Assembly (NCBI GenBank): GCA_013297585.1
Contig: JAAFHG010000055.1
Coordinates: 1-14,081 of the forward strand
DNA length: 14,081 bases
Source of the DNA: Chitinophagales bacterium
GTDB taxonomy: Bacteria; Bacteroidota; Bacteroidia; Chitinophagales; Chitinophagaceae
Direction of reading: 5' to 3'
Positions within the stretch are counted from its first letter, which is position 1. Each line of letters starts with the position of its first letter. Position numbers and translations under genes: made by a program. Shown here piece by piece: positions 6,955 through 14,081 of the stretch. Below the pieces are notes generated by a model. The model was not told where the DNA came from. It searched no databases and worked only from the letters and a program-made list of their open reading frames with translations.

Positions 6955-9599
6955 CTAATCAATACCACTGTACCTTTTTTAAAAATAATATTGCCTAAAT
7001 AATCAACACCTTGTGTGCTGTACACATAAGTACCAGCAGGCTGTGCCGTACCAGCAAAAATGCCATCCCATCCTTTACCAATTTCTGGGCTTGAATACAT
7101 GAGTTGCCCAAATCTATTATACACATTAAAGTATTGAAAGGTTTTAATGCCAATAGGTATGGCTTTGATAATGTCGTTTTTACCATCACCGTTTGGTGTA
7201 AATGCACTAGGTACTAAAATATCTGGCGCATTTCTATATACGCGTACAAATATTTCATCTTCACCAATGCAGCCTTCTCTGGTAGTGGCTTTTACTTTAT
7301 ATTTTATGGAATCTATAGGGCTAGTAATGGTAGCAATAGGATTGTAAATATTGCTGCTATTAAGCCATGTTGAGGGCGTCCATGCAAAGCTTGTAGTTAG
7401 CGTATCGGTATTAGTAGCTGCAGTTAATTGTAGTGGCTGATTTACTACCACACTGGTATCATTACCTGCAAATACAGCTACTGGCGGTATTACGGTTACT
7501 GTAATAGTATCGGAAACAGTTTTTAAACAACCATTAATATTATTAACTTTTATAATATAATTAGTGGTGCGAATAGGGCCAGCAATAGGGGTTAAGGTAT
7601 TGCTATTAATTAAGCTGCTTGTGGGCGACCATGTAAATGTGCTGCCCACAATACTTGCACTTAATTGAACCCTATTACCAAAACAAATGCTTGCATCTGC
7701 ACTTGCAGTAACCAAAGGATAAGGATTTACTAAAACATTCACAGTATCTCTATCTTGACATTTCCCAAGATTGGCTGTAACATAATATGTTGTGTTTATC
7801 AATGGCTGAATACTTGGGTTTTTAACCGCAGCCACACCCACACCAGTAGATGATGACCATGAATAACTCAAAGCTTCACTAATAGGGCGTAGTTGTATAA
7901 TATCTTTTTGGCAAATGGCAGTATCTAGGCCAGCATTTACCGTAATAAAATCAAGCACATTTACGGTAATTGAATCTGTATTTACACAGCCATTATTATT
8001 TACCGAAACATAATACGTTGTGGTATCTTTTGGCGCTACAATTGGGTTGGCAGTATTGGGGTTTCTCATAGTAGCTACTGGTGTCCATGAATAAGCCCCA
8101 CCGCTACTGCTCGCAAACAATTGCAACGTGTCTATGCTACAAATAAGCGTGTCTTTAAAAGGCAAAAAAATACTTGGTTTATCAGGAACGGTAATTGTTT
8201 GGGTAAATGTAGAAGAACACCCCTTACTGTCTTTGACCAAAAGTGTTGCTGTTTTACTACCCAATACAGGATATTCATAAGCTGGATTACGTAACGTAGA
8301 AGTATCTGTAGCTAGACTAGTTTCGCCAAAATCCCAAGTCCAACTATTTACTAAACCATATTTACTTACGGTTAAATCGGTAAATTGATAGGGGTTAATT
8401 AAGCAACTACCATCTACTTTAAAATTAGCTATAAAGCCAGGAAAAGCGCTTACAATAGTGGTAGTAGAATCTACACATCCACCTGAAGCAACCACTTTTA
8501 ATTTGGCTACAAACACGCCAGTATCTTTATAAGTATGTACAGCGATAGGAGAGGTAGAACTATCTAAACTACCTCTTGTTGGCTCACCAAACGTCCATAA
8601 ATAACTAACAATATTAGATGCAGCTGACAAATTTGTAAACGTAAATGTTAAATCGTTACAGTTAAGGTAGCTAGGGTTAAGCGAAGCGCCACTTAGCTGG
8701 CAATTAGCTACAGTAATGTGAATTTCTTTTTTTGTAATGCCTATTAGAACACCATTTCTATACTCATAAGCACATACAGCTACCACATAATCACCTGTTA
8801 CAGATGGTGCAATACCAGAAATAATACCAGTTGTGGGGTTTATAGATGCATTGGAACCTAAAGGTGCGCCACCACTAAACCCCGCAGCATAAGGTATACT
8901 ATTATATGGTGGATTAGCGGCAGGATTAGGTTGGGCACCATTGGCCGATGATGAGCCACCAGTTAATCCATCGCAGAAAGCATAACTGATAGAATCTGTA
9001 GGGTCAATATCGATAGCACTGAAATCGAAAGTAAATGGCGTACCGTAGCAGATTACAGCCGTATCTTTTTGTGCAAATGCGGGGCTGCTGTTTTTTGAAT
9101 AATCAATATTGCTTATGGTGCCAGGTATTTTATTATAGTAGCTAACACCTACCGAACCAGAATTTGACACATTTACTATGCCAGGTATGCGGCAGCAGCG
9201 TTGAACCGCTAAAATATGACCAGCAGTATTTGCGCTAAGATCTATTGTGGTTTCGTATCTATCAATACGATAGCAAACAGTAGGTGCATTATTAATACAA
9301 GGGTCGTAAGTAGATTTATTTAACACATCTGTACCTCCAGAACTTAAAGGAATAGAAACACTCTGTTCAAGGGCATTAGTAGCACCATCAAAAATACCTA
9401 AGTAAATAGTTTGATCTATTTGTCCACCGGCAGATGAACATAATAAGTATTGCCTAACGGTAATTTTATATTTATTAGTACCAGCAGTTGTGCCTGGGCC
9501 TATGTATTCGTACTGTATCCAACCGCCTTTTAAGTGCGCACCAAGCAACAACTGGCTATAGCCAAAACATAGTATTAAAATGATTGTTATCTTCTTCAT
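6951..9599 (-). CDS. PKD-repeat surface protein with T9SS type B sorting domain
   Basis: The 882-residue protein begins MKKITIILILCFGYSQLLLG, a signal peptide probably cut near residue 20. Residues 21-300 start AHLKGGWIQYEYIG and are typical of large secreted Bacteroidota proteins. Two PKD-type domains follow at about 305-385 (VSYLWTFGEP, VHTYKDTGVFVAKL) and 388-471 (SWTWDFGET). Four Ig/PKD-like repeats then run about 474-548, 550-625, 627-703 and 705-788, each with an ICxxDTLQL-like or similar opening and a YSW(T/S)P-like core. The end, from VPSAFTPNGDGKND (about 796 on) to KGTVVLIR, is the gliding-motility-associated C-terminal domain, the type B signal for the type IX secretion system. The mature protein is expected outside the cell or on its surface, perhaps as an adhesin, but no specific ligand is visible. 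The ATG at 9599 is preferred to a TTG two codons upstream. Next downstream is the dehydrogenase gene. Confidence 0.92.
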   Translation of the reverse strand: MKKITIILILCFGYSQLLLGAHLKGGWIQYEYIGPGTTAGTNKYKITVRQYLLCSSAGGQIDQTIYLGIFDGATNALEQSVSIPLSSGGTDVLNKSTYDPCINNAPTVCYRIDRYETTIDLSANTAGHILAVQRCCRIPGIVNVSNSGSVGVSYYNKIPGTISNIDYSKNSSPAFAQKDTAVICYGTPFTFDFSAIDIDPTDSISYAFCDGLTGGSSSANGAQPNPAANPPYNSIPYAAGFSGGAPLGSNASINPTTGIISGIAPSVTGDYVVAVCAYEYRNGVLIGITKKEIHITVANCQLSGASLNPSYLNCNDLTFTFTNLSAASNIVSYLWTFGEPTRGSLDSSTSPIAVHTYKDTGVFVAKLKVVASGGCVDSTTTIVSAFPGFIANFKVDGSCLINPYQFTDLTVSKYGLVNSWTWDFGETSLATDTSTLRNPAYEYPVLGSKTATLLVKDSKGCSSTFTQTITVPDKPSIFLPFKDTLICSIDTLQLFASSSGGAYSWTPVATMRNPNTANPIVAPKDTTTYYVSVNNNGCVNTDSITVNVLDFITVNAGLDTAICQKDIIQLRPISEALSYSWSSSTGVGVAAVKNPSIQPLINTTYYVTANLGKCQDRDTVNVLVNPYPLVTASADASICFGNRVQLSASIVGSTFTWSPTSSLINSNTLTPIAGPIRTTNYIIKVNNINGCLKTVSDTITVTVIPPVAVFAGNDTSVVVNQPLQLTAATNTDTLTTSFAWTPSTWLNSSNIYNPIATITSPIDSIKYKVKATTREGCIGEDEIFVRVYRNAPDILVPSAFTPNGDGKNDIIKAIPIGIKTFQYFNVYNRFGQLMYSSPEIGKGWDGIFAGTAQPAGTYVYSTQGVDYLGNIIFKKGTVVLIR

Positions 9600-9855
9600 A
9601 GTCAATACTTCAAAACTAACAGATAAACAATTGCAATGTGCATTTTGTAGTATAACAAATGTTACTAACTGCTACAAGAGGTAAATTGTTGTGTAGTTGC
9701 TGCTTGTAGTCAATATGTATTTGTAAAATATAAAATATAATTTGTGCTATTAAAACTGCCGTATCTGTAAATTTATCAGTTTTTTTAATGCTTTATACCA
9801 CAATTTGTTCATTTGCGCAGCGCAAGTATTCTATTTTCAAAGCGTTGCATTATTT

Positions 9856-9887
9856 TTTGGTAATGTGTAAAAAATACACAAATTTTG
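9856..9887 (+). promoter_or_regulatory. Bacteroidota-type promoter for the GH13 gene
   Basis: TTTG at 9856-9859 and AAATTTTG at 9880-9887 are separated by 20 nt. The known Bacteroidota housekeeping promoter is TTTG, about 19 nt, then TAnnTTTG, so the -33 box is exact and the -7 box has one mismatch (A for the first T). Transcription would start near 9893, leaving a leader of about 45 nt. The prediction gains support from the dyad placed exactly between the two boxes. Confidence 0.6.
9864..9880. promoter_or_regulatory. Operator O1: TGTGTA-N5-TACACA
   Basis: A perfect dyad with 6-nt half-sites (9864-9869 and 9875-9880) and an AAAAA spacer. It fills the gap between the predicted -33 and -7 elements and touches the first base of the -7 box, the classic position for a repressor that blocks RNA polymerase. 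The half-sites and spacing are identical to O2. Confidence 0.7.
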
Positions 9888-9901
9888 CTTCAAACGTTTA
9901 A

Positions 9902-9918
9902 TGTGTAATAATTACACA
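9902..9918. promoter_or_regulatory. Operator O2: TGTGTA-N5-TACACA
   Basis: The same half-sites as O1 (9902-9907 and 9913-9918) surround an ATAAT spacer, so the symmetry extends to TGTGTAAT-A-ATTACACA over all 17 nt. It lies just after the predicted start point and 20 nt before the GH13 start codon, with its centre 38 nt from that of O1. It could act as a roadblock or in cooperation with O1. The cognate regulator is not in the window. Confidence 0.7.
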
Positions 9919-9938
9919 AAAAATAAAATATAGCCAAA

Positions 9939-12900
9939 ATGAAAAAAGTATTTACACTTCTCTCTTTATTATTAATTGGATATGCAAATGCCCAACTACT
10001 AAGCACTTCACCTGGATTTATTCAAGAAACATCTTCAGCTATTGTGATTACAGCAGATGCTACAAAAGGTAATCAAGGCTTAAAAGATTACACACCTACT
10101 AGCGATGTGTATGTGCATATTGGTGCCATAACTTCTAAGAGTGCTAGCTCAAGCGATTGGAAGTATCTACCTTATACCTCTTTTACAACAGCTACACCGG
10201 CTGCAAATTGTGCCTATATTGGTAATAATAAATGGACATTTACCATTAATACAAGTTTAAGAAGTTTTTTTGGTATTACCGACCCTACAGAAAGTATTAG
10301 AAAAATTGCCATTTTATTTAGATCTGGTAATGGTTCAAAAAAACTAGCTAATGCAGATGGCTCAGACATGTACATTACCGTGTATGATGCTAGCTTAAAT
10401 GTAAGAATTGATGTGCCACCAAGCCAACCATTATTTACACCCGTAATAGAACCAATAACAAAAGTTGTGGGCGACGCTTTAACCATAACTGCAAATGCTA
10501 GTCAATCGTCTACCATTGCATTGTACTTTAATGGCAATTTATTATCTACAACTAATAATGTAACTACTGCAACTTTTAATACAAGTATTACAGCAGTAGG
10601 CAACCAACAAGTAGTTGCAAGAGCTACAGCGGGCAGCAATGTAAAATCTGATACATTAAACTTTGTAGTTGCAGCTATTAATACCGTAGCAGCATTGCCA
10701 AGTGGTTTAAAAGATGGCATTAACTACGATGTTAACGATAATACATCAGCAACTTTGGTGCTGTATGCACCTAATAAAACCAATGTGTTTGTAATTGGCG
10801 ATTTTAATAATTGGCAGCAAACAGCGCAATACCAAATGAATATTACACCCGATGGTTTGCGTTATTGGATTAAATTAACGGGTCTCACACCTACTACCGA
10901 ATATGCTTTTCAATATGTAATTGATGGCAATTTAAAACTAGCCGATTATACAGTTGAAAAAGTATTAGATCCATTTAACGATCAATATATTTCTGCAACA
11001 ACCTACCCTAACTTAAAGCCTTACCCTGTAGGCAAAACAAGCGGTATTGTTGGTGTTTTACAAACAGCTAAACCAGCATACAACTGGCAAGTACCCAACT
11101 TTACTAGGCCTGATAAACGTAATTTGATTATTTACGAATTATTAGTAAGAGATTTTACAGCCGCACAAGATTGGAAAACCACACAAGACTCAATCCCTTA
11201 CTTAAAGCGCTTAGGTATTAATGCTATCGAATTAATGCCAGTATCTGAATTTGAAGGCAATAATAGCTGGGGCTACAACTCTAGTTTCTTTTTTGCGCCA
11301 GATAAAGCTTACGGTACCGAAGTAGCGTTTAAGCAATTTATAGATGCTTGCCATGCAAATGGTATTGCCGTAATTATGGATATTGCCATGAACCATGCTT
11401 TTGGCGAATCGCCAATGGTAAGAATGTATTGGGATGCTGCGAATAGTAGACCAGCAGCTAACAGCCCTTGGTTTAACCCAATAGCATTGCATCCATTTAA
11501 TGTGGGTTACGATTTTAATCATGAAAGCCAAGCAACTAAAGACTTGGTAGATAATGTAGTAACGCATTGGTTAAGTAATTATAAAATTGATGGTTTTAGA
11601 TGGGATTTGTCAAAAGGCTTTACACAAACAAACTCGGGCAGTAATGTAGGTCTGTGGGGTAATTACGACCAAGGAAGAATAAATACTTGGAAACGTATTT
11701 ACAACAAAATGCAAGCAGTATCGCCTAGCGCTTATTGCATACTAGAGCATTTTGCAGATAATAGTGAAGAGATTGAATTATCTAATTATGGCATGATGCT
11801 TTGGGGTAATATGTCGCACAGTTTTCAGCAGTCTACAATGGGGTACAATAGTGATTGGGATTTAAGCAATTCGGTTGCTGTAAATAGAAGTTGGAGTGAA
11901 AATAACTTAATTGCCTACCAAGAAAGCCACGATGAAGAAAGATTATTATTCCAAACTTTACAATATGGTAATGCTAATTCTGGAGGCTCTTACAGTACCA
12001 AAAACTTAGCTACAGCTACTAAACGTAGTGCTATGTCGGCTGCTATTTGGGCTATGATTCCTGGCCCTAAAATGATGTGGCAATTTGGTGAATTAGGGTA
12101 CGATTACTCAATTAATACCTGCCCTAACCTTAGCATCAATAACAATTGTAGAACAGACCCTAAACCAGTAAAATGGGATTATTTGTTAAATGCAGATAGA
12201 AAGGGCTTATACGATGTGTATTCTAAATTATTAACGCTTAGAACCTCACCACAATTCACCTCTACATTTACAACAGGTGTTATTGCCAATAACTATAGCC
12301 TTACTGGTTTAGTAAAACAACTAAAAGTGTTTGATGCTAACCTAAGCGTAGTTGCAGTAGGTAATTTTGATGTAAATTCTCAGTTTGCGGTGGTTGGTTT
12401 TCCTAGCAATGGTACTTGGTACAATTACTTAAATCCATCAGCACCACCAATTACTGTTAGTGGCTTTGGGTATGTAATGCCATCGCTACAGCCGGGTGAG
12501 TATTATGTATTTACAAGTAAAGATGCTTACACCACCATTTTACCAGTTACATGGTTAAGCTTTACAGCGCAAAAAGGCTATAACAATGCGGTAAACGTAC
12601 TATGGCAAGTAGCTAATGAAGTAAACAACGAACGTTACGAGGTAGAACGCAGCACCAATGGCGTAAACTTTAGCAGCATTGGTACGGTAGCTTCGTTAAA
12701 TGGCAATACGCAAGCAGCTACAAGTTACTCTTTTGTAGATAAGCAACCTGCTACTGGCACTGTTTACTACCGCATACAGCAAGTAGATAAAGATGGTAAG
12801 CACTCATATTCTAGTGTACAAACCATTACTGTTAGTACCAATGAAACAGCCGCATGGCAAGTGTACCCAACACTTAGTAAAGCTGGTGGTAATACAGCAT

Positions 12901-13100
12901 TACACATCAAAGGCGATGTAGGTAAAATTCAATTGGTGTTAACAGATATTTCAGGTAAAATTATTTACCAAAACAAACTCAATACAACAGTTGCGGGTCA
13001 AGTAATTAATGTACCATTAAATGGTTGCATAAAAGGCATTTACTTATTAAAAATAGTGTCAGACAAAGCACAATCTACCGAGAAGATTGTGGTTGAATAA
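9939..13100 (+). CDS. Secreted multidomain GH13 alpha-amylase-family enzyme with T9SS type A sorting domain
   Basis: The 1053-residue protein has a signal peptide at residues 1-19 (MKKVFTLLSLLLIGYANAQ). A Bacteroidota-type N-terminal module (about 20-155) and an Ig-like module (about 165-245) follow, then a CBM48-like early-set domain (about 265-345, with VFVIGDFNNWQQ). The GH13 barrel (about 390-745) shows all four conserved regions: DIAMNH (481-486), GFRWDLSKG with Arg554 and nucleophile Asp556, ILEH with acid/base Glu603, and ESHDEE with His664/Asp665. A C-terminal beta domain and an FN3-like segment (about 868-965) lead to the type A T9SS signal (about 972-1053, WQVYPTLSKAGG onward). It should cleave alpha-glucans such as starch, glycogen or pullulan outside the cell. 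CBM48 plus GH13 fits debranching or pullulanase-like enzymes, but the exact linkage cannot be read. Two operators precede it and a strong terminator follows, so it is probably a single-gene unit. No SusC/SusD partner is adjacent. Confidence 0.93.
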   Translation: MKKVFTLLSLLLIGYANAQLLSTSPGFIQETSSAIVITADATKGNQGLKDYTPTSDVYVHIGAITSKSASSSDWKYLPYTSFTTATPAANCAYIGNNKWTFTINTSLRSFFGITDPTESIRKIAILFRSGNGSKKLANADGSDMYITVYDASLNVRIDVPPSQPLFTPVIEPITKVVGDALTITANASQSSTIALYFNGNLLSTTNNVTTATFNTSITAVGNQQVVARATAGSNVKSDTLNFVVAAINTVAALPSGLKDGINYDVNDNTSATLVLYAPNKTNVFVIGDFNNWQQTAQYQMNITPDGLRYWIKLTGLTPTTEYAFQYVIDGNLKLADYTVEKVLDPFNDQYISATTYPNLKPYPVGKTSGIVGVLQTAKPAYNWQVPNFTRPDKRNLIIYELLVRDFTAAQDWKTTQDSIPYLKRLGINAIELMPVSEFEGNNSWGYNSSFFFAPDKAYGTEVAFKQFIDACHANGIAVIMDIAMNHAFGESPMVRMYWDAANSRPAANSPWFNPIALHPFNVGYDFNHESQATKDLVDNVVTHWLSNYKIDGFRWDLSKGFTQTNSGSNVGLWGNYDQGRINTWKRIYNKMQAVSPSAYCILEHFADNSEEIELSNYGMMLWGNMSHSFQQSTMGYNSDWDLSNSVAVNRSWSENNLIAYQESHDEERLLFQTLQYGNANSGGSYSTKNLATATKRSAMSAAIWAMIPGPKMMWQFGELGYDYSINTCPNLSINNNCRTDPKPVKWDYLLNADRKGLYDVYSKLLTLRTSPQFTSTFTTGVIANNYSLTGLVKQLKVFDANLSVVAVGNFDVNSQFAVVGFPSNGTWYNYLNPSAPPITVSGFGYVMPSLQPGEYYVFTSKDAYTTILPVTWLSFTAQKGYNNAVNVLWQVANEVNNERYEVERSTNGVNFSSIGTVASLNGNTQAATSYSFVDKQPATGTVYYRIQQVDKDGKHSYSSVQTITVSTNETAAWQVYPTLSKAGGNTALHIKGDVGKIQLVLTDISGKIIYQNKLNTTVAGQVINVPLNGCIKGIYLLKIVSDKAQSTEKIVVE

Positions 13101-13121
13101 CTGGCTACCACATATGTAAAT

Positions 13122-13159
13122 AACGAACGCCTCACAAAAATTGTGGGGCGTTCGTTTTT
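13122..13159 (+). terminator. Intrinsic terminator of the GH13 gene
   Basis: AACGAACGCCTCACA (13122-13136) pairs with TGTGGGGCGTTCGTT (13142-13156) over 15 positions, including one T-G wobble, with a 5-nt loop and a run of five T (13155-13159). It begins 21 nt past the GH13 stop codon. Confidence 0.9.
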
Positions 13160-13286
13160 GTATCAGTAGGTAATACTTTTAATCCCTAGCAGAAGAAGTA
13201 TGTCCGCCACGGCAGATGACAGGGTGTGATAATTTGCCATATCTTTATCGCAATTACCTTTATTTTTACTCCTATCTATAATTCCC
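13160..13286. other. Intergenic stretch without a gene
   Basis: No coding region or strong signal is seen. A small imperfect dyad, TCCGCC-AC-GGCAGA, lies at 13203-13216 within a more GC-rich patch (13199-13226) that differs from its AT-rich surroundings and may be a remnant of another dispersed repeat. Confidence 0.4.
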
Positions 13287-13356
13287 CGTCATTGCGAGGC
13301 ACGAAGCAATCTAGTGCAAGAGGTTAGACTGCTTCCTTCGTCGCAGTGACGTAGAA
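13287..13356. repeat. Hairpin repeat R1 (CGTCATTGCGAGG family), upstream of GIY-YIG gene
   Basis: The left arm begins CGTCATTGCGAGGCACGAAG and the right arm ends CGCAGTGACG, followed by the constant tail TAGAA. The arms form an imperfect stem: CGTCA-TGCGA pairs with TCGCA-TGACG with a T-G wobble, and AGCAATCT pairs imperfectly with AGACTGCT. The loop segment differs from the copies downstream of the gene. The same unit recurs at 13774-13832, 13867-13925 and 13981-14045. Confidence 0.85.
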
Positions 13357-13406
13357 GGTTAGGCTAGTTTGCTTCATTCTTCGCAACGCCTTGCAGTGAC
13401 GTAGAA
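13357..13406. repeat. Right-half fragment of the hairpin repeat (R1b)
   Basis: It begins GGTTAG, the same as R1's internal 13322-13327, continues with a diverged right arm (GCTTCATTCTTCGC), an extra 10 nt, and then the constant end CAGTGACGTAGAAG. It thus looks like a tandem duplication of the right half of R1 that has since diverged. It lies 44 nt before the GIY-YIG start codon. Confidence 0.65.
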
Positions 13407-13450
13407 GAGAGATGCAAAAAGTGATTTATTAATAAACATTATTTTTCAAA

Positions 13451-13756
13451 ATGATAGAAGGTAAAGGCGGGTGTATATACATTATGTCTAGCTTAAACAA
13501 TACAACATTATATACTGGTGTAACTAGTAATTTAATAAAACGAGTACAAGAACATAAGAATAAAGTTTATCCTGATAGCTTTACTGCAAAATACAATTGT
13601 GTTAAGTTGGTATATTACCAAGGGTTTTATAGTATTGAAGAAGCTATTGCTGCCGAGAAAAGAATTAAAGGAGGAAATAGAAAGCAAAAGGAAGCGTTGA
13701 TAAATTCGATTAATCCAGAATGGAATGATTTGTGGGAAATAGTAAGGCTTTGGTGA
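13451..13756 (+). CDS. Small GIY-YIG nuclease-domain protein
   Basis: The 101-residue protein is a single GIY-YIG domain of the small stand-alone (YhbQ/UPF0213-like) type. The GIY motif appears as CIY with Tyr10 and the YIG motif as YTG at 21-23. Arg31 in LIKRVQEHK matches the conserved catalytic arginine and Glu69 in AAEKRIKGG the metal-binding glutamate, followed by INPEWNDLW (87-95). The domain is therefore complete and probably active as a metal-dependent DNA endonuclease, but no DNA-recognition domain is attached and the target is unknown. It is flanked on both sides by copies of the CGTCATTGCGAGG hairpin repeat (13287-13406 and 13774 to the window end), with no other gene in the block. 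The leader is AT-rich without a Shine-Dalgarno site. No terminator other than the repeat hairpin follows. Confidence 0.88.
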   Translation: MIEGKGGCIYIMSSLNNTTLYTGVTSNLIKRVQEHKNKVYPDSFTAKYNCVKLVYYQGFYSIEEAIAAEKRIKGGNRKQKEALINSINPEWNDLWEIVRLW

Positions 13757-13773
13757 TGCTTTTGTTTTAGTAC

Positions 13774-14081
13774 CGTCATTGCGAGGCACGAAGCAATCTC
13801 AAATGCAGACTGCTTCCTTCGTCGCAGTGACGTAGAATAGTAACTCGTCATTGCGAGGCACAAACCCATCATTGCGAGGCACGAAGCAATCTCAAATGCA
13901 GACTGCTTCCTTCGTCGCAGTGACGTAGAATAGTAACTCGTCATTGCGAGGCACAAACCCGTCATTGCGAGGCACAAACCCATCATTGCGAGGCACGAAG
14001 CAATCTAGTGTAGGGTTGCAGGCTGCTTCCTTCGTCGCAGTGACGTAGAATAGTAACCCATCATTGCGAGGCACGAAGCAA
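13774..14081. repeat. Array of CGTCATTGCGAGG hairpin repeats with 21-nt left-arm inserts (R2-R5)
   Basis: Full units lie at 13774-13832 (R2, 59 nt), 13867-13925 (R3, 59 nt) and 13981-14045 (R4, 65 nt), and an incomplete R5 starts at 14059 and runs off the window. R2 and R3 share the loop CAAATGC; R4 has a longer loop like that of R1. Each full unit is followed by a 13-nt tail (TAGAATAGTAACT or a close variant). Between tail and next unit sit 21-nt left-arm fragments, starting CGTCATTGCGAGG and ending CACAAACC, at 13846, 13939 and 13960. Full units after a fragment begin CATC in place of CGTC. The hairpins could also stop transcription from the GIY-YIG gene. Confidence 0.88.

Larger units (their letters stand above)
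9600..9938. other. Divergent intergenic region between T9SS protein and GH13 genes
   Basis: The 339-nt AT-rich region holds no convincing gene. Its right third contains the GH13 promoter and two operators, listed separately. A small dyad, TTGCGC-A-GCGCAA, lies at 9813-9825, upstream of the promoter, and could be a further protein-binding site or chance. For the leftward gene, TAGTTTTG on the minus strand (9611-9618) fits a -7 box, but it is too close to the start codon and lacks a matching TTTG, so no promoter is called. Confidence 0.6.

Noticed and set aside
9600..9605. TTG start two codons upstream for the T9SS type B gene
   Set aside because: The ATG at 9599 gives a normal signal peptide (MKKITIIL...), and nothing supports the TTG.
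9611..9618. TAGTTTTG on the minus strand as a -7 box for the T9SS type B gene
   Set aside because: It matches TAnnTTTG but leaves a leader of only a few nucleotides, and no TTTG lies at the right distance upstream.
13627..14074. Two open minus-strand frames (119 and 60 residues) with repeated LCLAMT and FVPRND phrases
   Set aside because: They are translations of the CGTCATTGCGAGG repeat array and, for one, the antisense of the GIY-YIG gene. The peptide repeats mirror the DNA repeats, with no independent coding evidence.
13774..14081. Possible CRISPR array because of regularly spaced repeats
   Set aside because: The intervals are repeat tails and left-arm fragments rather than unique spacers, unit lengths vary by whole fragments, and no cas gene is present.

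Overview
The window is an AT-rich chromosomal segment that most likely comes from a member of the Bacteroidota, perhaps Chitinophagales or a relative. The strongest evidence is two large exported proteins with type IX secretion (T9SS) C-terminal signals, one type B (gliding-motility-associated C-terminal domain) and one type A. The leader regions have A-rich stretches and no Shine-Dalgarno sites, there is a TTTG/TAnnTTTG-like promoter, and the short periodic intergenic repeats are of a kind I associate with this phylum. No rRNA, tRNA, CRISPR or recognisable transposase was seen.

Layout. Positions 1-1482 (+) hold the C-terminal part of an M14-type zinc carboxypeptidase homologue cut by the window edge. 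A 338-nt repeat-rich convergent intergenic region follows, with a strong terminator. A block of minus-strand genes then runs from 9599 down to 1821. In transcription order these are a PKD-repeat T9SS type B surface protein, a YdfG-like short-chain dehydrogenase, ComF, a beta-helix lipoprotein, an exported glutathione-peroxidase-like protein and the DNA polymerase III delta' subunit. Only comF and the lipoprotein gene (20-nt gap) look tightly co-transcribed. The others are separated by 110-160 nt of repeats or terminators. The block is functionally mixed: envelope proteins, a redox enzyme and housekeeping genes.

A 339-nt divergent region (9600-9938) leads into a 1053-residue secreted GH13 amylase-family enzyme (+). 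Its promoter region carries two identical dyads, TGTGTA-N5-TACACA: one lies between the predicted -33 and -7 elements and one just downstream of the predicted start point. This looks like repressor control of an orphan alpha-glucan-degrading enzyme. No SusC/SusD genes or regulator lie nearby. A strong terminator closes the gene.

The right end (13287-14081) is a different kind of region: a small GIY-YIG nuclease gene embedded in copies of a hairpin-forming repeat that starts CGTCATTGCGAGGCACGAAG. Right-half fragments lie upstream of the gene. Downstream is an array in which a 21-nt left-arm fragment has been added in exact 21-nt steps. A repeat-plus-nuclease association of this kind is the most interesting element in the window. 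The intergenic regions also hold several periodic repeat families (7-, 8/9- and 9-nt periods). One of them appears to be interrupted by a perfect 16-nt palindrome.
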